The notes under the pieces: generated by a model
What the model saw: only the letters and a program-made list of their open reading frames with translations
Database searches by the model: none
Told to the model about the DNA's origin: nothing
Made by a program: the position numbers and the translations under genes
In this document: positions 11,050-22,546 of the stretch, piece by piece
Layout of the letters: every line of letters begins with the position of its first letter
How positions within the stretch are numbered: position 1 is the first letter of the stretch
NCBI GenBank assembly: GCA_039545355.1
Contig: BCJJ01000013.1
Span: forward strand, 496,001-560,000
Source of the DNA: Trichosporon coremiiforme
Lineage: Eukaryota > Basidiomycota > Tremellomycetes > Trichosporonales > Trichosporonaceae
Direction: 5' to 3'
Length of the DNA: 64,000 bases

Positions 11050-13764
11050 TTAGCTCCACGTATCGAGCATCATTCTGTTCCTGTCCTTAAGCAGCTTGAG
11101 CTCCTTTGCGCCCTCGACCTCTGCGCTTCCGCCCTTAGCCTCTCCGAGCATCTTGGCGATACGCGCCTCGACCTCGCGGGCCATGTTCTTGGCATCACCG
11201 CAGATGTAGATATACGCGCGGCGCTCGAGGATAAGCGGCGCGAGCTCCTTGCGCGCGGCCCAGATCAGGTCCTGGACGTAAACCTTGGAGCCGTCCGGCT
11301 TGCGCTCGGGTCCACGAGAGAAGGCAACCTGCATCTGCAGCTTGGCGTCCAGCTCGGCCTGGTACTTGGGCCACTCGTCCTTGTACAGGAAGTCCTCGTC
11401 CTCACGCCTGCAGCCGTAGAAGAGGAACATGGGCGCCCAGTCCTTGAGCGCATCGGGGCCGTTCTTCTCTTTCGCGCGCTGAGCGAGAACGACACGCTCC
11501 TGCACGAAACCGCGGAAGGGGGCGACACCGGTACCAGGGCCGATCATGATGATCGGAACCTTGGGCGAAGTGGGCAGGCGGAAGGTGCTTCGTCGGACGT
11601 GGACGGGGACACGGTAAATGTTGTCGCGGAAGTGGAAGTCACGAGGGCCGCTGATCTTGTACGTCGGCATGCCGTCCAGCTCGATACCGGCGACACCGCC
11701 AGCGAGGCCGCCGACCTTGATGTGGCCGTTGGCGTAGCCGTTCGCGTGTCCGTTGGTGACGGCGAGCGTCTCGCCAGCCTTGGTCTTGTCGGAAGCAAGC
11801 TTGATGTTCTGAATAAAGTTCGTAGACAGGCCGTACACCCAGCGGGGCTGCGACTCGTGCGCGAGCGAAGGCTTCGACTGGTACTTGAGCACGACGGCCG
11901 TCACGTGGATCGAGTGAGGGTGCATCTTGGACGACGACGAGATCGAGTAGTAGCGCGGCTGGAGACGGGGAATGACGGAGATGACGCGGTCGAAGGGAAT
12001 GTCCCACATGGTCACGTTCGAGTTGTCGGTGAGCTTGTCGCCGGCGGCGGCCTGGAGGACCTCGCCAAGGGTGAGGCGGGCGCCGTCAACCTCGGCGGCG
12101 TAGATGTCACGGTCCGAGCCCCAGCGGGTCAGCTTCTCCTTGGCGGCCTCGTTGGGGGCGTAGCGCGCAAGGAAGGCGACAGTCTGGCGGGAAGCAGTGG
12201 CGGAAATGTCGAGGTAGTGGCGGAAGATGGCCTCGTACGTGGCGGGAACGGGGAAGGGGACCTTGGCGAGAGCGGGGTCGAGCGACTCGACCGTGACCGC
12301 CTGGGTGCGCTTGTCCTGCAGACCGAGAATGTTGAGCATGCGCTCAGTCTCGACGTCGGGGTTCGAGGGCCAGACACCAATGTGGTCACCGTGCTGGTAC
12401 GTGATCGGGGTGCCAGTCGTGTCAAACTCGATGTGGACGCAGTTGCGGTCGGCACCGACCTCGAACAGCTCGCGGGCAGTGTGGACAGGGGCAGGGTACG
12501 GGTTCTTCGAGTCGTAGGAGCCAACAGGGGTCGTGGTACCGGAAGCAGCAGCAACGAGGGCGCGGGGAGAAAGCTCGCCGTGGAAGATCTTGTTGGCGGG
12601 GACGTCGTCGCCGACCTCGGTAACCTCAAAGTCGGCAACGTCACCGGCACCGCCTTCCTCGACGCCGAGGCGCTCGGCGAAGGCAACCCACATGTCGTCC
12701 TTCCACGCGAGGTAGTCCTCCTCGAGAGCCTTGTCGTCGTCACCTTCGCCGCGCTCGCCGATGCGCTTGGCACCGAGGGCAGTCAGGCGCTCGTCGAGCT
12801 TGCGCGCGATGGCGTTGTAGTGCTCGTAGGTCTTGTTGCCGAGACCGAAAACGACGTAGTTGAGGTTCTCGAGAGTGGAGCCGTTGGAGAACTCGGGCTC
12901 CTCTTCCTCGAGGAACTCCATAAGCTGCTGCGCGTTGTCGGTCGGCTCGCCCTCGCCATAAGTCGCCATGACGAACACGACAGCCTTGTCATCGGGGACC
13001 TGGTCCAGGTTGCGGAACTCGTACTCCTCCGGGTCGCACACGAGCGAGCTCACGCCGAAGCGCGACTTGGCCTCCTTCGCAAGACGGATCGAAAACTCCT
13101 CAGCAGTACCAGTCTGGGAACCATAGAAGACGGCGCACTTCTTGTTCTGTTTACACGTCAGCATGCCGCAGTAAAAATCGCTGAGTCTGCCTCATTGTCA
13201 CACTGGTACACTGGGCGGCGCCTTCCGCGGCTTTCCAGGCCGCGTCACGGCCGGCGGCCATCTGCCCGCTCCTTCTGGGACGGCGGTGGTGGCAGATCTC
13301 CGCGCTTCCCCGAGTCGCCGTGTCAGGCGGAGATGGACGATCAGACAATGCGAGAAGCCGTCTCACCGCTATACCGGCCGCAATGCTCGCTGCCGCTAGC
13401 GGTCCGTAACTCAGGAGAAACAATTACCGTGGCAGACGGGGATGGGCAGGTAAGACACAGCAGGGAGCGGGGAGCTTTCTCACCGCGCCTCCTCATGCCC
13501 CACCCATCGTCCTGTACGCCGCTCGCCGCCCAGCGCCAACAGCCTATAGTGAAAGAGAAGAGTACTCACGCCGCGCTCCATCTTTCCAACGAAATCACGA
13601 GGATCGCCCTCGCCCTCCTCGTCAGCGCCGGCTCCACCGCGCTTGAGATCGGCATCGGCGGCGGCCCGGGGCTTGCCGCCGATGAACGGCAGCGACTCGC
13701 GGAACCACCACAGCAACGGCAGGGCGACGGCCAGAATGAGGATGACCAGGTCCACCTGCGACAT
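11050..13764 (-). CDS. NCP1: NADPH-cytochrome P450 reductase
   Basis: ER-membrane diflavin enzyme that passes electrons from NADPH through FAD and FMN to P450s such as Erg11 and Erg5 and to squalene epoxidase. Exons on the minus strand: 13764-13570 and 13146-11050, with a 423-nt intron, long for this locus; 763 residues. Exon 1 encodes the membrane anchor (hydrophobic residues 5-20, followed by Trp-Trp-Phe) and a hinge. Exon 2 starts at the flavodoxin domain: YGSQTGTAEEF (FMN phosphate loop), VFVMATYGEGEPTDNA and YVVFGLGNKTYEHYN. The FAD part has RYYSISSSS, and the NADP part has IMIGPGTGVAPFRGF and YICGDAKNMAREV. The C-terminus DTWS carries the conserved penultimate Trp. Nothing is missing, so the enzyme should be active. 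A long antisense open frame over this gene is treated as a shadow. Confidence 0.97.
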
Positions 13765-15027
13765 GGTGATAGTCGGGGGTCTGGAGGGTGTCGGTGTTGG
13801 TGTCGAGTGTCGGAGTGGCCTTATGCGATGCAGCCTTTGTCGGTAAAAGGTCGGGGTGGCCGAGGGTGTATGCAAGGGAGAGGTGAAAGGGTTGCCGGAT
13901 GGAAAGAAGAAAGAAAGAAAGAAAGAAAGGAGAAAAGGAAAGGAAAGGAAAGAGGAAGTAGGCGCCACGGAGGACTGGCCGGACGCTCGGTGGTGAGATG
14001 ATCGTACGAAAAGGCGCCTGACAGACCAGACGTGCCGTACGGTGCCGGGGCTCGGCGGGCTCGCGGGCGCGGGGCGCCAGCCAATACAACGGTTCCATGC
14101 TCCTTGCTCCTGGGCGAGCCCACCCACACCCCACTCAACGCGCATGCTCGCCCAGCCTCGTCCTGCCGGTCCTGCCCGTCCTGCAGACATCGCCGCAGGT
14201 ACAGAAGACTCTTGTGCGGTAATGGTGCTTTGGTCCCGCACACAACAAGGTGGCCACTAAAAACCGGCCAGCGCGGCCGGTCCTCCCCGGGGCCGACCGA
14301 TCCCTGCTGCCCTACTACCGGGCGCCAGTCCGCCTAGGTACCTAAAGCTTCGTCACTGCCAAGCTCCATAACTCCCATACTACTCCACCGTACAAGCTCC
14401 GAGATCCTTTATCAGATTTCATTCTCGGCCCGCCTGCCTCTGTCCCAGACCTGTGCCTGTTCGCTACCCCACGTATGCATGTGACCACGCCCTTTCCTTG
14501 TTCTCCCACATAACGCCAATCCCGGCTGCTCATCGCACTCCGGCCATGAGATGTCCGTTCAACTCTGTTACACTACTCACGTCACCGCGCCCCTCCCCCC
14601 TACCCCCCCGCGCGCGAACGGCATCTACCGGTCTTCGATCAACCTGATGCGCGCGGTTCCTGCCCCGCGGAGCCCTAAGCCCTACGCTTACATGCATCCT
14701 ACCTCGTTAGTCTACCGACGACCCGGCTTTCGTGCGCGCCGATCCGTGGACGAACCGCTCAGGTGTGACGTAGCGTAACCATAGGTACTAACTCTGCACT
14801 CGCTTCGCTAGCCTACAGCGGTAAACGCGGCTAACGCTGAGCTCCTAACGCTCTCCACGAAGCCCGCAGTCTCCCAGTTACTGCCCGTCGGGCCCCTCGG
14901 GCCCCTCGGTCTGCACCGGATACTACATGTCTTCATCCATGGATGCGAATTACAAACAATTTCCGCCCCGCGTCCAAACGCGGGCTATTTGCCCGACTCG
15001 GGCTCGGCATGCCTCATGGCTCATGCC
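13765..15027. other. Intergenic region with GAAA repeat
   Basis: About 1.26 kb between the reductase start (its promoter, at the left) and the 3' end of the Mam3-like gene. It has a short purine tract with GAAA repeats at about 13903-13930, in the likely reductase leader. I see no gene. Confidence 0.6.
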
Positions 15028-17055
15028 TCAAGCGTTCGTCGGGTAATCAATCAGCGACCCGACTCGGGGGGACCCCACACTGAAACTCGTCGTGGTGCTG
15101 CTGCCGCTCATGCGGTGACCGAGAAGTCCCAGGCGCCGCGAAACGCGCCCCTCAAAGATACGACGCAGGCCGGCGGGATGCTCGGCCTGGTACCTCGGGC
15201 GGACGACGGGAATCCGGCTGTGAATGTCCACGAATTGGTCGGTTTCATCCTCATGGGTCAGTATAAATACCGGGGGCGGGCTTACAATGATCTCTTTTCC
15301 GATCAGTTCCTGTATGTCAGTTATGGGTATGTGTCTCTGCTCTGCTCACCTCAACGATATCTTCGAGCGTGACAATGCCGACCGCGCCCTGCTGACGACC
15401 GGGCTTAGTCGAAACGAGCAGAATATGACTGCGACCGGTTTGGAAGCTGGTGTTAGTCCGGGGAACGATGCTTTGACCGACTAGTTCATCGCTGCGGGTC
15501 AGCTTTGCTAGGGACACCTGTTAGCGTACCCTCGACGAGTGAAAGATCCGGTGGAGACTGCGGAAGTGTCTGGTGCACGAAATGAGAGACCGGCTTTGGG
15601 TCGGACACATCGTATCCAACGAGCGCGCGAATGAGCATGACGCCTCTGAGTATCAGCTTCGAGTGACTGCCGCAGCTTGACGTACACAAAGTACCCTGGC
15701 CGCGATGGGTCGTAGACTGGGATACGAGTGTGACCCTTGCAAAGAATCTAGCGTCAGTCAGACTAAGCATTCGTCAACTCACCTCAGCAAGCAGGTCCTT
15801 ATCGACCATACGGTTCGCGGGAAGCTGGTAGACGTCGCCGAACGGTGTCTGCAAGGTCAGAGAAGATCAACGGATGTGACTCACCATGACGCTGCTGACG
15901 GTCTTGCCCGAGAACTCGAGCACGCTTCCCAGGAGCGCGAGTTCCTCATCTGCCAGCTTGTCTTCGACACCAAGCGCCACGAAAGCTTTCAGCTCGGCTT
16001 TGCGATACGTGACGCCGTCGTCGTGTGCGCCGAACAGATAATCGAGCCCCTGCTGTCAGCTTGGGATGAGCGATACCGGAAGCTGTGGCGACATACGAGA
16101 GCAATCGGCTTAGCGATGGGGTATAAGAGAATGATCAGGCCCTTGACGAGAGGCGCGAACGTCGCTCCGATAGCGAGTCCGTGCTTGTTGCAGATGGCTT
16201 GCGGGATAACTCTGGACAGTGAGCTCGCAGATACGCGGGAGGACAGCTGGAGGTACGAACTCTCCAAAGACGAGCTGCTGTCAGTGCATGCCACAGTACG
16301 TGTGACTCACCTCCAGGGCCGTGGCTCCCAAGATCGCGATTACGCCGCCACCAATCTGAGGTCAGTGATTCGGCTGATACCCACGGTGCGTGCCGACCCA
16401 GTGCGACGCACGATGTTATCAAGGAAGATGGGCAGAGAAGTGTTGACGAGGGTGTTGCCTGTCTGGTTAGCTTCGCAATCATGCCCAGGAAGCTGCGAGA
16501 CACTCACAGAGCAGCAGCACGACGAGCACCGTATGCCTTCCTCCGTTGAGCAGCTTGAGGACCTTGGGCGCTTGCGCCTGCTCGGCCGGCGTGCCCGCCT
16601 GGCTAAGAACCTGAAGGTTGATCGTGTCGAGACCCATCAGGCCAAGCGTCAGGCCGCTGCACACTCCACCCCTGGTCATGAGCTTGTGGGTGATGCGAAA
16701 GCCGGCTGCGGCGCATGTGCGCAAGCGCTACAGGTGACTCACAAGAGAACGAGAAGAGCGCTGATGCCGACGAACCACCAGAACTCTGGGTCCGACGGCG
16801 TTATGTGGACATGTTTCTTGGCGGAGACTACTGTCAGCTGGGTTCGGGGGAAGGCGAACAGGAAGCTGGACCAGAACAGTAGAATGATGGAGCAACGATC
16901 GTAACGACGCAGTGGCAACGAACAGGCGGACAACGGTGTAGAGGAAATGTGGGAAGCCTGGGGCGCAACGTACCTGTAGTGTGGGCGAAGTCCTGCAGCC
17001 CGCTGCAGACCGGTCCGCAGAGCTCGACGAGGCTGGCGTTGGCCAGGAGACCCAT
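15028..17055 (-). CDS. MAM3: CNNM/Mam3-type membrane protein (DUF21 + CBS pair)
   Basis: Fifteen frame-consistent exons on the minus strand: 17055-16974, 16830-16743, 16671-16508, 16458-16412, 16355-16311, 16277-16261, 16211-16097, 16052-15885, 15848-15783, 15747-15686, 15645-15530, 15491-15482, 15446-15350, 15309-15286 and 15249-15028; 440 residues. The spliced protein shows a DUF21 transmembrane domain (FWWFVGISALLVLL, GVCSGLTLGLMGLD, NTSLPIFLDN, FGEVIPQAICNKHGLAIGA). A CBS-pair region follows (GHTRIPVYDPSRPGYFVGVM, EAMNYFQTGRSHILLVST, GAVGIVTLEDIVEELIG). Family members (CNNM, CorC, yeast Mam3) act in Mg2+ or metal homeostasis; Mam3 is vacuolar. The exon of 10 nt at 15482-15491 and that of 17 nt at 16261-16277 are needed to keep frame and conserved residues. 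An upstream in-frame ATG at 17079 is possible. Confidence 0.88.
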
Positions 17056-17881
17056 GGCAAGAGGAGTTGCGCTGTGCACTTGTCGCTGTTGCCGAGAGTC
17101 GTTGGGAGCTGGGCTGAGTGCAGGTGTAGGAAGGGGCGGGGAAGGCTCGATCAGAGATAGAGAAGACGCCAGATGAATGGATGATCGCCAGCGGGCAATG
17201 GGATGCGAGTGTGCAGAGTGAGTGATGGTGCAAAGACACTAGTGCGAAACATTGGGTCATTGGAGACTGGCAGACGTTGCCGCGGCGATCGCTAGCGCAA
17301 CCTCCCAGGCAGCGATCACATGTTCTTCCTCTGATGTGCTGTGAATAGAGGTGCAGACTGAACACCGAACAGCAGTCGCTCGGTGACTCGGTCCGCATCC
17401 TGCTCGGGCAGGCGTAGATCGGACCAAAGTGCTCATGCAAGGCGAAAGGCATTCCTTAAAGTCCAGAAGGGTGCTCATCACGTTCGTTTAGCACGCCAGT
17501 CCGATTGGAGCGGTAATGGAGAGGCTCACCTCATATCTGCGCCGCCGGCCGTGCCTGTTTGGTTCCACGGGATATTTCCGGTACCCGACTCTGTTCCTGG
17601 GAGAGGAGGTGGACATGATGTGCACGCGAGAGCAGCGTGCCCAAATCTCTCACGCTCGCGCGACCGGACAGGTCGCAGTCGCCGAGCGCGACGTCGGAGT
17701 GGAGGTCGACCAGGTGTAACTCTCGTGCCGACAACTGTCAGTGCGCGGCTAATACAACCGGAACTTAGCCGACCGTTTTCCGGGTGTCGACATCCCCCAT
17801 AGTCTCTTGATATTATCGTGGCCAGCAGCGCAGCCTTCAGTTCTCAGCTCTCTCCTCACTCACTCTCCAAGCAAAAGCACA
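17056..17881. promoter_or_regulatory. Divergent promoter region, Mam3-like / hydroxyacyl-CoA dehydrogenase
   Basis: About 825 bp between two divergent start codons. The last ~60 bp before the dehydrogenase ATG are CT-rich, ending in an A-rich stretch before the ATG, like a fungal 5' UTR. Small open frames here show no recognisable motif. Confidence 0.5.
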
Positions 17882-18805
17882 ATGTCCGCCCCCCTTGCTC
17901 ACGCCGTCAAGAAGGCCGCCGTCATCGGTGCCGGCCAGATGGGTCTCGGCATCGCGTACGTCTCGGCGCTGCACGCCAAGATTCCGACGACAATCTACGA
18001 CCCCTCGGACAAGGTGCTGTCCAAGGCGCTGACGCACCTCGACAAGCTGCTTGAGCGCGATGTCTCCAAGGGCCGTTTCTCGAAGGACGACGCTACTGCC
18101 GCGCGTGAGCGTGTCACCTCGGGCCGCGGAGACGGCACCGGCGAGGGCGGCCCCGATGTCCTCGCCAAGGACACGGACCTCATTGTCGAGGCCATCCCCG
18201 AGAACGTCCCGATGAAGACTGGGCTGTTCTCCCGCCTCGGCGAGATCCTCCCCCCGCCCGCCATTCTCGGCTCGAACACGTCCTCCATCTCGCTGACCCG
18301 CCTCGCCGCCGCCGCGGGCCGGCCGGGCGACAACGGCGCCAGCTCCGGCCGCGTCGTCGGAATCCACTTCTTCAACCCTGTGCCGCAGATGAAGCTTTGC
18401 GAGATCATCCCGGCCCTGCAGACGAACGAGGAGACGCTGCAGCGCGCGCGTGCCTTCGGCCAGGCGTGCGGCAAGACGCTGGCGCAGTCTGCCGACACGC
18501 CCGGCTTCATCGCCAACGCGATCCTGATGCCCATGATCAACGAGGCCGTCATGCTGCTCGAGAAGGGTGTCGCGACCAAGGAGGACATCGACACGACCTT
18601 CAAGCTCGGCATGGGACACCCCATGGGCCCCCTCACGCTCGCCGACCTCATTGGCCTCGACACCTGCCTCGCTATCCAGAAGGTCCTCTTCACCGAGACC
18701 GGTGACTCCAAGTACCGCCCCGCGACCCTGCTCCAGAAGTACGTCGACGCTGGATGGTACGGATCCAAGAGCGGAAAGGGCTTCTACGAGTACCCCCGCA
18801 AATAA
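17882..18805 (+). CDS. 3-hydroxyacyl-CoA (3-hydroxybutyryl-CoA type) dehydrogenase
   Basis: Single exon, 307 residues. NAD(P)-dependent oxidation of the 3-hydroxyl of hydroxyacyl-CoA in fatty-acid or butyrate-type metabolism. The N-terminal Rossmann fold has the [13 protein letters not shown] loop (Gly16, Gly18, Gly21). The catalytic dyad is His162 in GIHFFNPVP with Glu174 in KLCEIIPA, and Asn212 follows in PGFIANAI, all in the usual order. The C-terminal domain carries [15 protein letters not shown] and ends in SGKGFYEY. I chose the ATG at 17882 because the motif begins right after it and the context (ACAATG) is good; the frame extends upstream without conservation. There is no peroxisomal SKL-type end and no clear mitochondrial presequence. 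An insert rich in Gly/Ser/Arg (about 147-157) lies before the catalytic His strand. Confidence 0.93.
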   Translation: MSAPLAHAVKKAAVIGAGQMGLGIAYVSALHAKIPTTIYDPSDKVLSKALTHLDKLLERDVSKGRFSKDDATAARERVTSGRGDGTGEGGPDVLAKDTDLIVEAIPENVPMKTGLFSRLGEILPPPAILGSNTSSISLTRLAAAAGRPGDNGASSGRVVGIHFFNPVPQMKLCEIIPALQTNEETLQRARAFGQACGKTLAQSADTPGFIANAILMPMINEAVMLLEKGVATKEDIDTTFKLGMGHPMGPLTLADLIGLDTCLAIQKVLFTETGDSKYRPATLLQKYVDAGWYGSKSGKGFYEYPRK

Positions 18806-19051
18806 ATGTAGACACACCAAAGCATAGAGCATGTAGTCGATAGCGACTGGACGAGCGGGCTGACGCTTGGTGAGAACAGTGCTAACTGCCCATACTGATC
18901 GGTGTTGCGCCCCGACAATCCCACTGACTCATCCCCTGCTCGCCGTCTGCGCCAGCGCGTCCTTTGACCTCGCCTGACCTCCTCCTCCTTCTGACCAGTT
19001 ACCTGAACTCTTTCACGAACGACCTCATCGTTCAACATCTCTACTGCGGAC

Positions 19052-19367
19052 ATGCCCGAGCAAGCCAAGAGGCGAAAGACGCAAGATGGCCCACCACCCT
19101 CTCGTGAGCTGCCAGCCTCACCAGTGCAAGCTGGCAGCAGGCGCGCCCCCAACCGAGTCCGACCTCCTAGTGGTGCAAATGGCCGAGGTCCATCACCCAG
19201 GGGGCTGAGCTGACGATAAGGAAACCATGGTGCTCGATGGCGCAAGTCCGGAGGAGGCGGCGAGGGCTGTGGCCGAGGCTAGGGCGAGGGGGGTTGGAGA
19301 TTGTGTTGCTGCTGGGGCTGCTGGGGCTGCTGGGGTTAATGGAGCGGCGACACAGGATATGCAGTAA
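19052..19367 (+). CDS. Possible small two-exon gene, unknown
   Basis: Weakly supported. An ATG at 19052 follows a pyrimidine-rich stretch and opens a basic, Pro-rich peptide beginning MPEQAKRRKTQDG, reading to a TGA at 19212-19214. A good branch-plus-acceptor pattern (CTGAC then AAG) ends at 19220, after which a frame beginning ETMVLDGASPEEAARAVAEA runs to TAA at 19365-19367. The second part is Ala/Gly-rich, with GCTGCTGGG repeats. I could not find one convincing donor that joins the two in frame. KRRK resembles a nuclear signal, but no family is recognised. It may be two exons of a short protein or simply GC-rich noise. Confidence 0.3.
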
Positions 19368-19683
19368 CGAGGGTGCGGGGTAGGAGAGAGCCTCGGCGCC
19401 TGTGCAATAGCCTAGGACTTCGAGATACTAGACGGAGCACATAAAAAGACAACTCTTGCATGCTTTGGATCTCAAATGTGCACTTTCTCAATGCTAGGTG
19501 TATCTATAACTCTTGAACCCTTCCTTTCTTTCCTGCGGCCGAGCCGCCTGCGGCCACGCGGGCGCGCAGGTTCTGCTGGGGCCTTCATCTTTGAGCTCCT
19601 CGCGCAATCTTCGTCTTCTTGTTTGTTTGTTGTATTGTCCCAGCTGGTGAAGACCGGCGGTTTGTGAATGCGTGGCCGGGACT

Positions 19684-22132
19684 CTACTGCTTCTCTGTCG
19701 GTGTCCGCGCACGGCCAGCCTCGTCCTTGCTGACGCCGAGCTTGTCGAACGTCTGCGTCAGGACCTCGACACCCTCGGCGCCGCCGGCAGGGGGGAGCTG
19801 CGACTGCTGCGGCGCAGGGGAGAGGAGCGTGCTGGGCGAGATGAACGTGGCGTTGTTCTTGTCGTTGCCGCCGGCATGCGCCAGAGGAGCCGACAGCGTG
19901 GGAGGCGAAAACGGCGCAAACGTCGGCAGCGGCGACGTGTCCGCCGCCGTGTGCGACTGGTGGAGCTGCGACGGCGGCAGCGACAGGTCACGCCCGCCAG
20001 GCGCGTTGCGTATCCGGCTTCCGCTGCTCTCTCCGGGAGCGGAACCAGCGAACGAGGAGCCTCCCGTGGGAGGAGCACCGGGAGCGCCGTAGGCACCGCC
20101 GCGCGCCTGCGACTCGTAGTTCCACGTCGGGGCTGACGGGCCACGGCCCAACTCGAGCTGCGCATATAAGCGTGATGGAGACAACGGGGCCGAGACGGTA
20201 CCAGCAGCGTTCGGGTTGTCGTATGCGGCAGCCGTTCGACTCGGTGTTGGCCGCGCGCCCGCGTATCGCGCGTCTATCCGTCCTCCACGCTGGTTGTAGT
20301 CGGAGAACTGCGACTCGCCGACACCGCCGAGACCAAGCGAGCCCGTCAGTCCGTTGCCAAGGTTCGCGCCCTGCGACTGCAACCACAGGTCCTGCGCAGA
20401 CGGGGCGTCGTGCGCGCCAGCCGGCGGCAGCGTCGGCGGCACAGCCTCGGTTTGCCGTCCGCGCCGCGGGGCCTGCTCAGTGGCAGCGGGGCCGTTGCCA
20501 GAGTGACGCTCGTGACGGTCATGGCGGTCGTGACGGTCGTGGCGGTCGTGGCGGTCATGACGATCGTGTCGATCATGGCGGTCGTGTCGCTCGTTGCCGT
20601 GGAACCTGTCGAACGGCTGCTGGGACTGGCTTCTCCATCCAGGTCCAGAGCTGGGAGAGGCAGTGCTGCCGAAGGGGCCCCTGGACACTGGGAGAGTGCG
20701 AGGGGCGGGGGAGGCCGAACGAGGAGCGCGGAGGAGCTCGTCTTCCCGCTCGCGGCAAAGCTCGGCCAGGGCAAGGACGGCACGGTCGTGTCGCTGAGTA
20801 AGGATCTGTCTCGTTAGCTGAAGTCCCTCACTGCCAGCTGGTAGCACTTACACGAGTGGCACGCATGAACTCGCCACGAATTGTGTACAGGCCATCCTTT
20901 GTGACAGTCCTGGCAACATTGTAGGTGATCTCGAAGGGGTCCTCGATGCAGAGCCTGTTGCGGTCACGGGCCATCTCGTTCAGGCCACCGACATCGATGT
21001 CGTTCGTCCAGCCCTTGCTCTCCTTTGTGAGAGGGCCAGCGCGGAGAGACAGCACCATCGTGTTGAACTGGAAGTCGTGCGAGAAGTAGCGGAAGAAGTC
21101 GATGAGCAGCTCGCCGACGCTCTCAAAGTTGACCGACGACCACTCCTGGCGAAGCATCTCGACATCGTCAAAGAAATACACGTTGCGGCCCTCGAGCATC
21201 ATCTCCTCCTCAGTGATGGGGCGAACGGGGGCGATGCGCTGCAGGTTCGGGAGTACCGGCGGCTGCTTGACGTGCACCAGGAAGTACAGCACCATTAGAG
21301 TGATGCCGTCTGGCGTTAGCTTGGGTCCACAACCTTCTGAGCTCACAAGACGACAGGGTGCCCCTATACGGCGAATTGATCCTGCGGCGCTTGGCCCACA
21401 CCTTCAGGAAAAGGACGAGCGTGCGAACGCGCGCAGGGTCGATAGTAGCGTACGTTAACAGCAGACGGGTGTTCTCGATGGCCAGGCGGTTCTCGATACC
21501 AATGTCACAAGCGATACCTGAAAGTCAGCCTTCTGCGCAGCAGAATGCAAAATTGCGCCGTCGCGCGCACAACAAACTCACCAAACGGTAACCCGGGAGA
21601 AGCAGCCAGGTTGAGCTTGATAATAGGGATACGAGCCTTGGGCAGGGGCTTGACGTCAAAGTTGGTTTCCTTCGAGGGTCAGCGACATTGATCTCTTCTC
21701 GATCCAGAATTTCCACTCACGCGCTCCAGAAGGTCTCCGATCATCGAGACGAAGAGCGAGGGGTCGAGGCCAGCATCCGGGTCATCGATGAGGACGACGA
21801 GGTCCATGTCTGAAATGTCAGCGCCCTTTGCCGGATCGCCTGTCGAAAAGAAGACTGAAACGCACCAGAGTTCCTCAGCCCGAACGAGTTGCAGCTGCTG
21901 CCAAAGCTGAGCAGGCGGGCGCTGGGCTCGATCGTCTTGATGAGCTTCTCGATGAGGGTGCGCACTCTGCCGGGGTCAGCTCTGTTTCCTGGCTCAAGGA
22001 GCTGTGTGGCTCCTTCACTCACTCTTCCTTAATGGTGAGCTCCTCCGAGGTCGGCAATAAGGGTAGCACGAAAGAGAAGAGCGACGTCGAGAGGTCGCTC
22101 AGGAAGCGACGGTGCAAGACGCCTGGATGCAT
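19684..22132 (-). CDS. Non-canonical poly(A)/poly(U) polymerase, Cid1/Trf4 superfamily
   Basis: Nucleotidyltransferase that adds A or U to RNA 3' ends. Minus-strand exons: 22132-22023, 21966-21866, 21809-21721, 21669-21582, 21517-21347, 21309-20852 and 20805-19684; 712 residues. The core starts LLSFGSSCNSFGLRNS and continues DMDLVVLIDD, so the Gly-Ser loop and the metal-binding Asp71 and Asp73 are present; the third Asp is Asp134 in IACDIGIENR. A PAP-associated domain follows (SVGELLIDFFRYF at about 250-262). The last ~370 residues are disordered, with an (His-Asp-Arg)n repeat near 412-438 and Gln/Ser/Pro-rich sequence. Upstream of the chosen Met the frame stays open to a possible acceptor (22186), so an N-terminal exon may be missing. 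Substrate (A versus U) cannot be told from the sequence. Confidence 0.88.
20502..20594 (-). repeat. Nine-base tandem repeat coding His-Asp-Arg
   Basis: Inside the last exon of the polymerase gene. Imperfect 9-bp units (CGTCACGAC-like variants on the coding strand) specify about eight successive His-Asp-Arg triplets, with third-base variation between units. Likely length-polymorphic. Confidence 0.85.
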
Positions 22133-22546
22133 GTTGGCGGAGGGCACTGTGGAGGAAGACCGTGAACGAATGATTGCACAACGCCTGAAGAAATTGAAGA
22201 GTCAAGTGTCAGCCCAAGCGATCGAGTTTCGAGTGACGAGACGAGGTGAGGGGCTTAGAGGCGCGGGGCGCTAGAAGGGTGAGATGGCTAGGAGAGAAAG
22301 GGGCTTTGCCGTCTGCTGTCCCAGGCCAGGAAGACTGTATGTGTGTGCCCACAAGATCGCAAGACCAGGAAAAGGAAGGTGACGGCGTCGAAATGGCGAT
22401 TGGCGCGCATCCCGTTGCGATGATTTTCGTTGTCCAGTCACCTTCGAGATATGTGTGTCTCCGTTTGAGGGCTGGTCATGTGTCGCATGCACGCCGGGGC
22501 GCGTGCTGCACGGCCGAGGTCTCGCGGCAACGGAATGAATACTCAC

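Noticed and set aside
10600..14001. 1133-codon open frame on the plus strand
   Set aside because: It is antisense to the intact P450 reductase exons and reads as GC-driven low-complexity Leu/Val/Gly/Arg sequence; the minus strand has all diflavin motifs.
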